A stretch of 5,475 nucleotides of DNA from the NCBI GenBank assembly GCA_031272375.1, contig JAISTY010000116.1, positions 1 to 5,475 of the forward strand. Reading direction: 5' to 3'. The notes beneath the pieces are model-generated. The model ran no database searches and was not told the origin of the DNA. It saw only the letters and a list, made by a program, of their open reading frames with translations. The stretch's first letter is position 1. Every line of letters starts with the position of its first letter. A program made the translations under genes and the position numbers. Of this stretch, positions 5,343-5,475 are shown piece after piece. The stretch comes from Opitutaceae bacterium. Its GTDB lineage: Bacteria; Verrucomicrobiota; Verrucomicrobiia; Opitutales; Opitutaceae.

Positions 5343-5475
5343 ATGAAAATACCCAACCTCCTCCTCCTCGCGTTCCTCGCCGCCTTCGCCGCGCTCCCGG
5401 CCTCCGCCGCCACGTCCTTCAACGCCACCGAATCCGTCGTCGGTGACTTTGAAACCGATGGCACTTGGGACAAAG
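5343..5475 (+). CDS. N-terminus of an exported protein of unknown function (partial, runs off the window)
   Basis: The ATG at 5343 opens a frame that stays open to the window end, giving 44 codons. The first residues are MKIPNLLLLAFLAAFAALPA, a lysine followed by a long hydrophobic core, and then SA before ATS. This is a typical Sec signal peptide with an A-S-A cleavage site after residue 22. The mature start is ATSFNATESVVGDFETDGTW. The aspartate and aromatic residues recall the start of secreted beta-sandwich or carbohydrate-binding proteins, but this is too little to name a family. C-ending codons match the other + strand genes and support coding. There is no Shine-Dalgarno sequence; the bases before the ATG are pyrimidine-rich. 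The gene is divergent from comEC. Confidence 0.78.
   Translation, partial: MKIPNLLLLAFLAAFAALPASAATSFNATESVVGDFETDGTWDK

Overview
The window comes from a GC-rich bacterium. The combination of an exported FAD-dependent oxidoreductase of the type abundant in Verrucomicrobiota and Planctomycetota, scarce Shine-Dalgarno sequences and CTCTGTG-type dispersed intergenic repeats suggests an Opitutaceae-like verrucomicrobium. That placement is inference from family and style, not a database match. The + strand is strongly C-rich over G throughout, even across the gene on the - strand, so the + strand is probably the lagging strand.

Layout. Bases 1-81 hold a partial dispersed repeat and the leader of an HtpX-like M48 membrane metalloprotease (82-1074, +). 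Bases 1075-1476 are a relatively AT-rich intergenic region. It is built largely of repeats: two tandem 132-bp units (93-94% identical by hand alignment), each carrying a sigma70-like promoter match, and a diverged, inverted third copy that ends 7 bases before the next start codon. Bases 1477-3453 (+) encode a secreted FAD-dependent oxidoreductase with a C-terminal tandem pair of about 43-residue modules that I cannot name. Its 3' end overlaps by 11 bp the convergent comEC gene (3443-5104, -). ComEC is the DNA-uptake channel; this copy ends after its membrane core and has no metallo-beta-lactamase domain. Bases 5105-5342 are a divergent intergenic region with a second type of dispersed repeat and small dyad and direct repeats. 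At 5343 a new + strand gene for an exported protein begins and runs off the window.

The genes do not form an obvious pathway: membrane-protein quality control, an exported redox enzyme, DNA uptake and an unknown secreted protein. I see no defence system, mobile-element gene, CRISPR array, tRNA or rRNA. The most unusual material is the repeat-built, promoter-bearing intergenic region at about 1064-1476 and the duplicated C-terminal module of the oxidoreductase.
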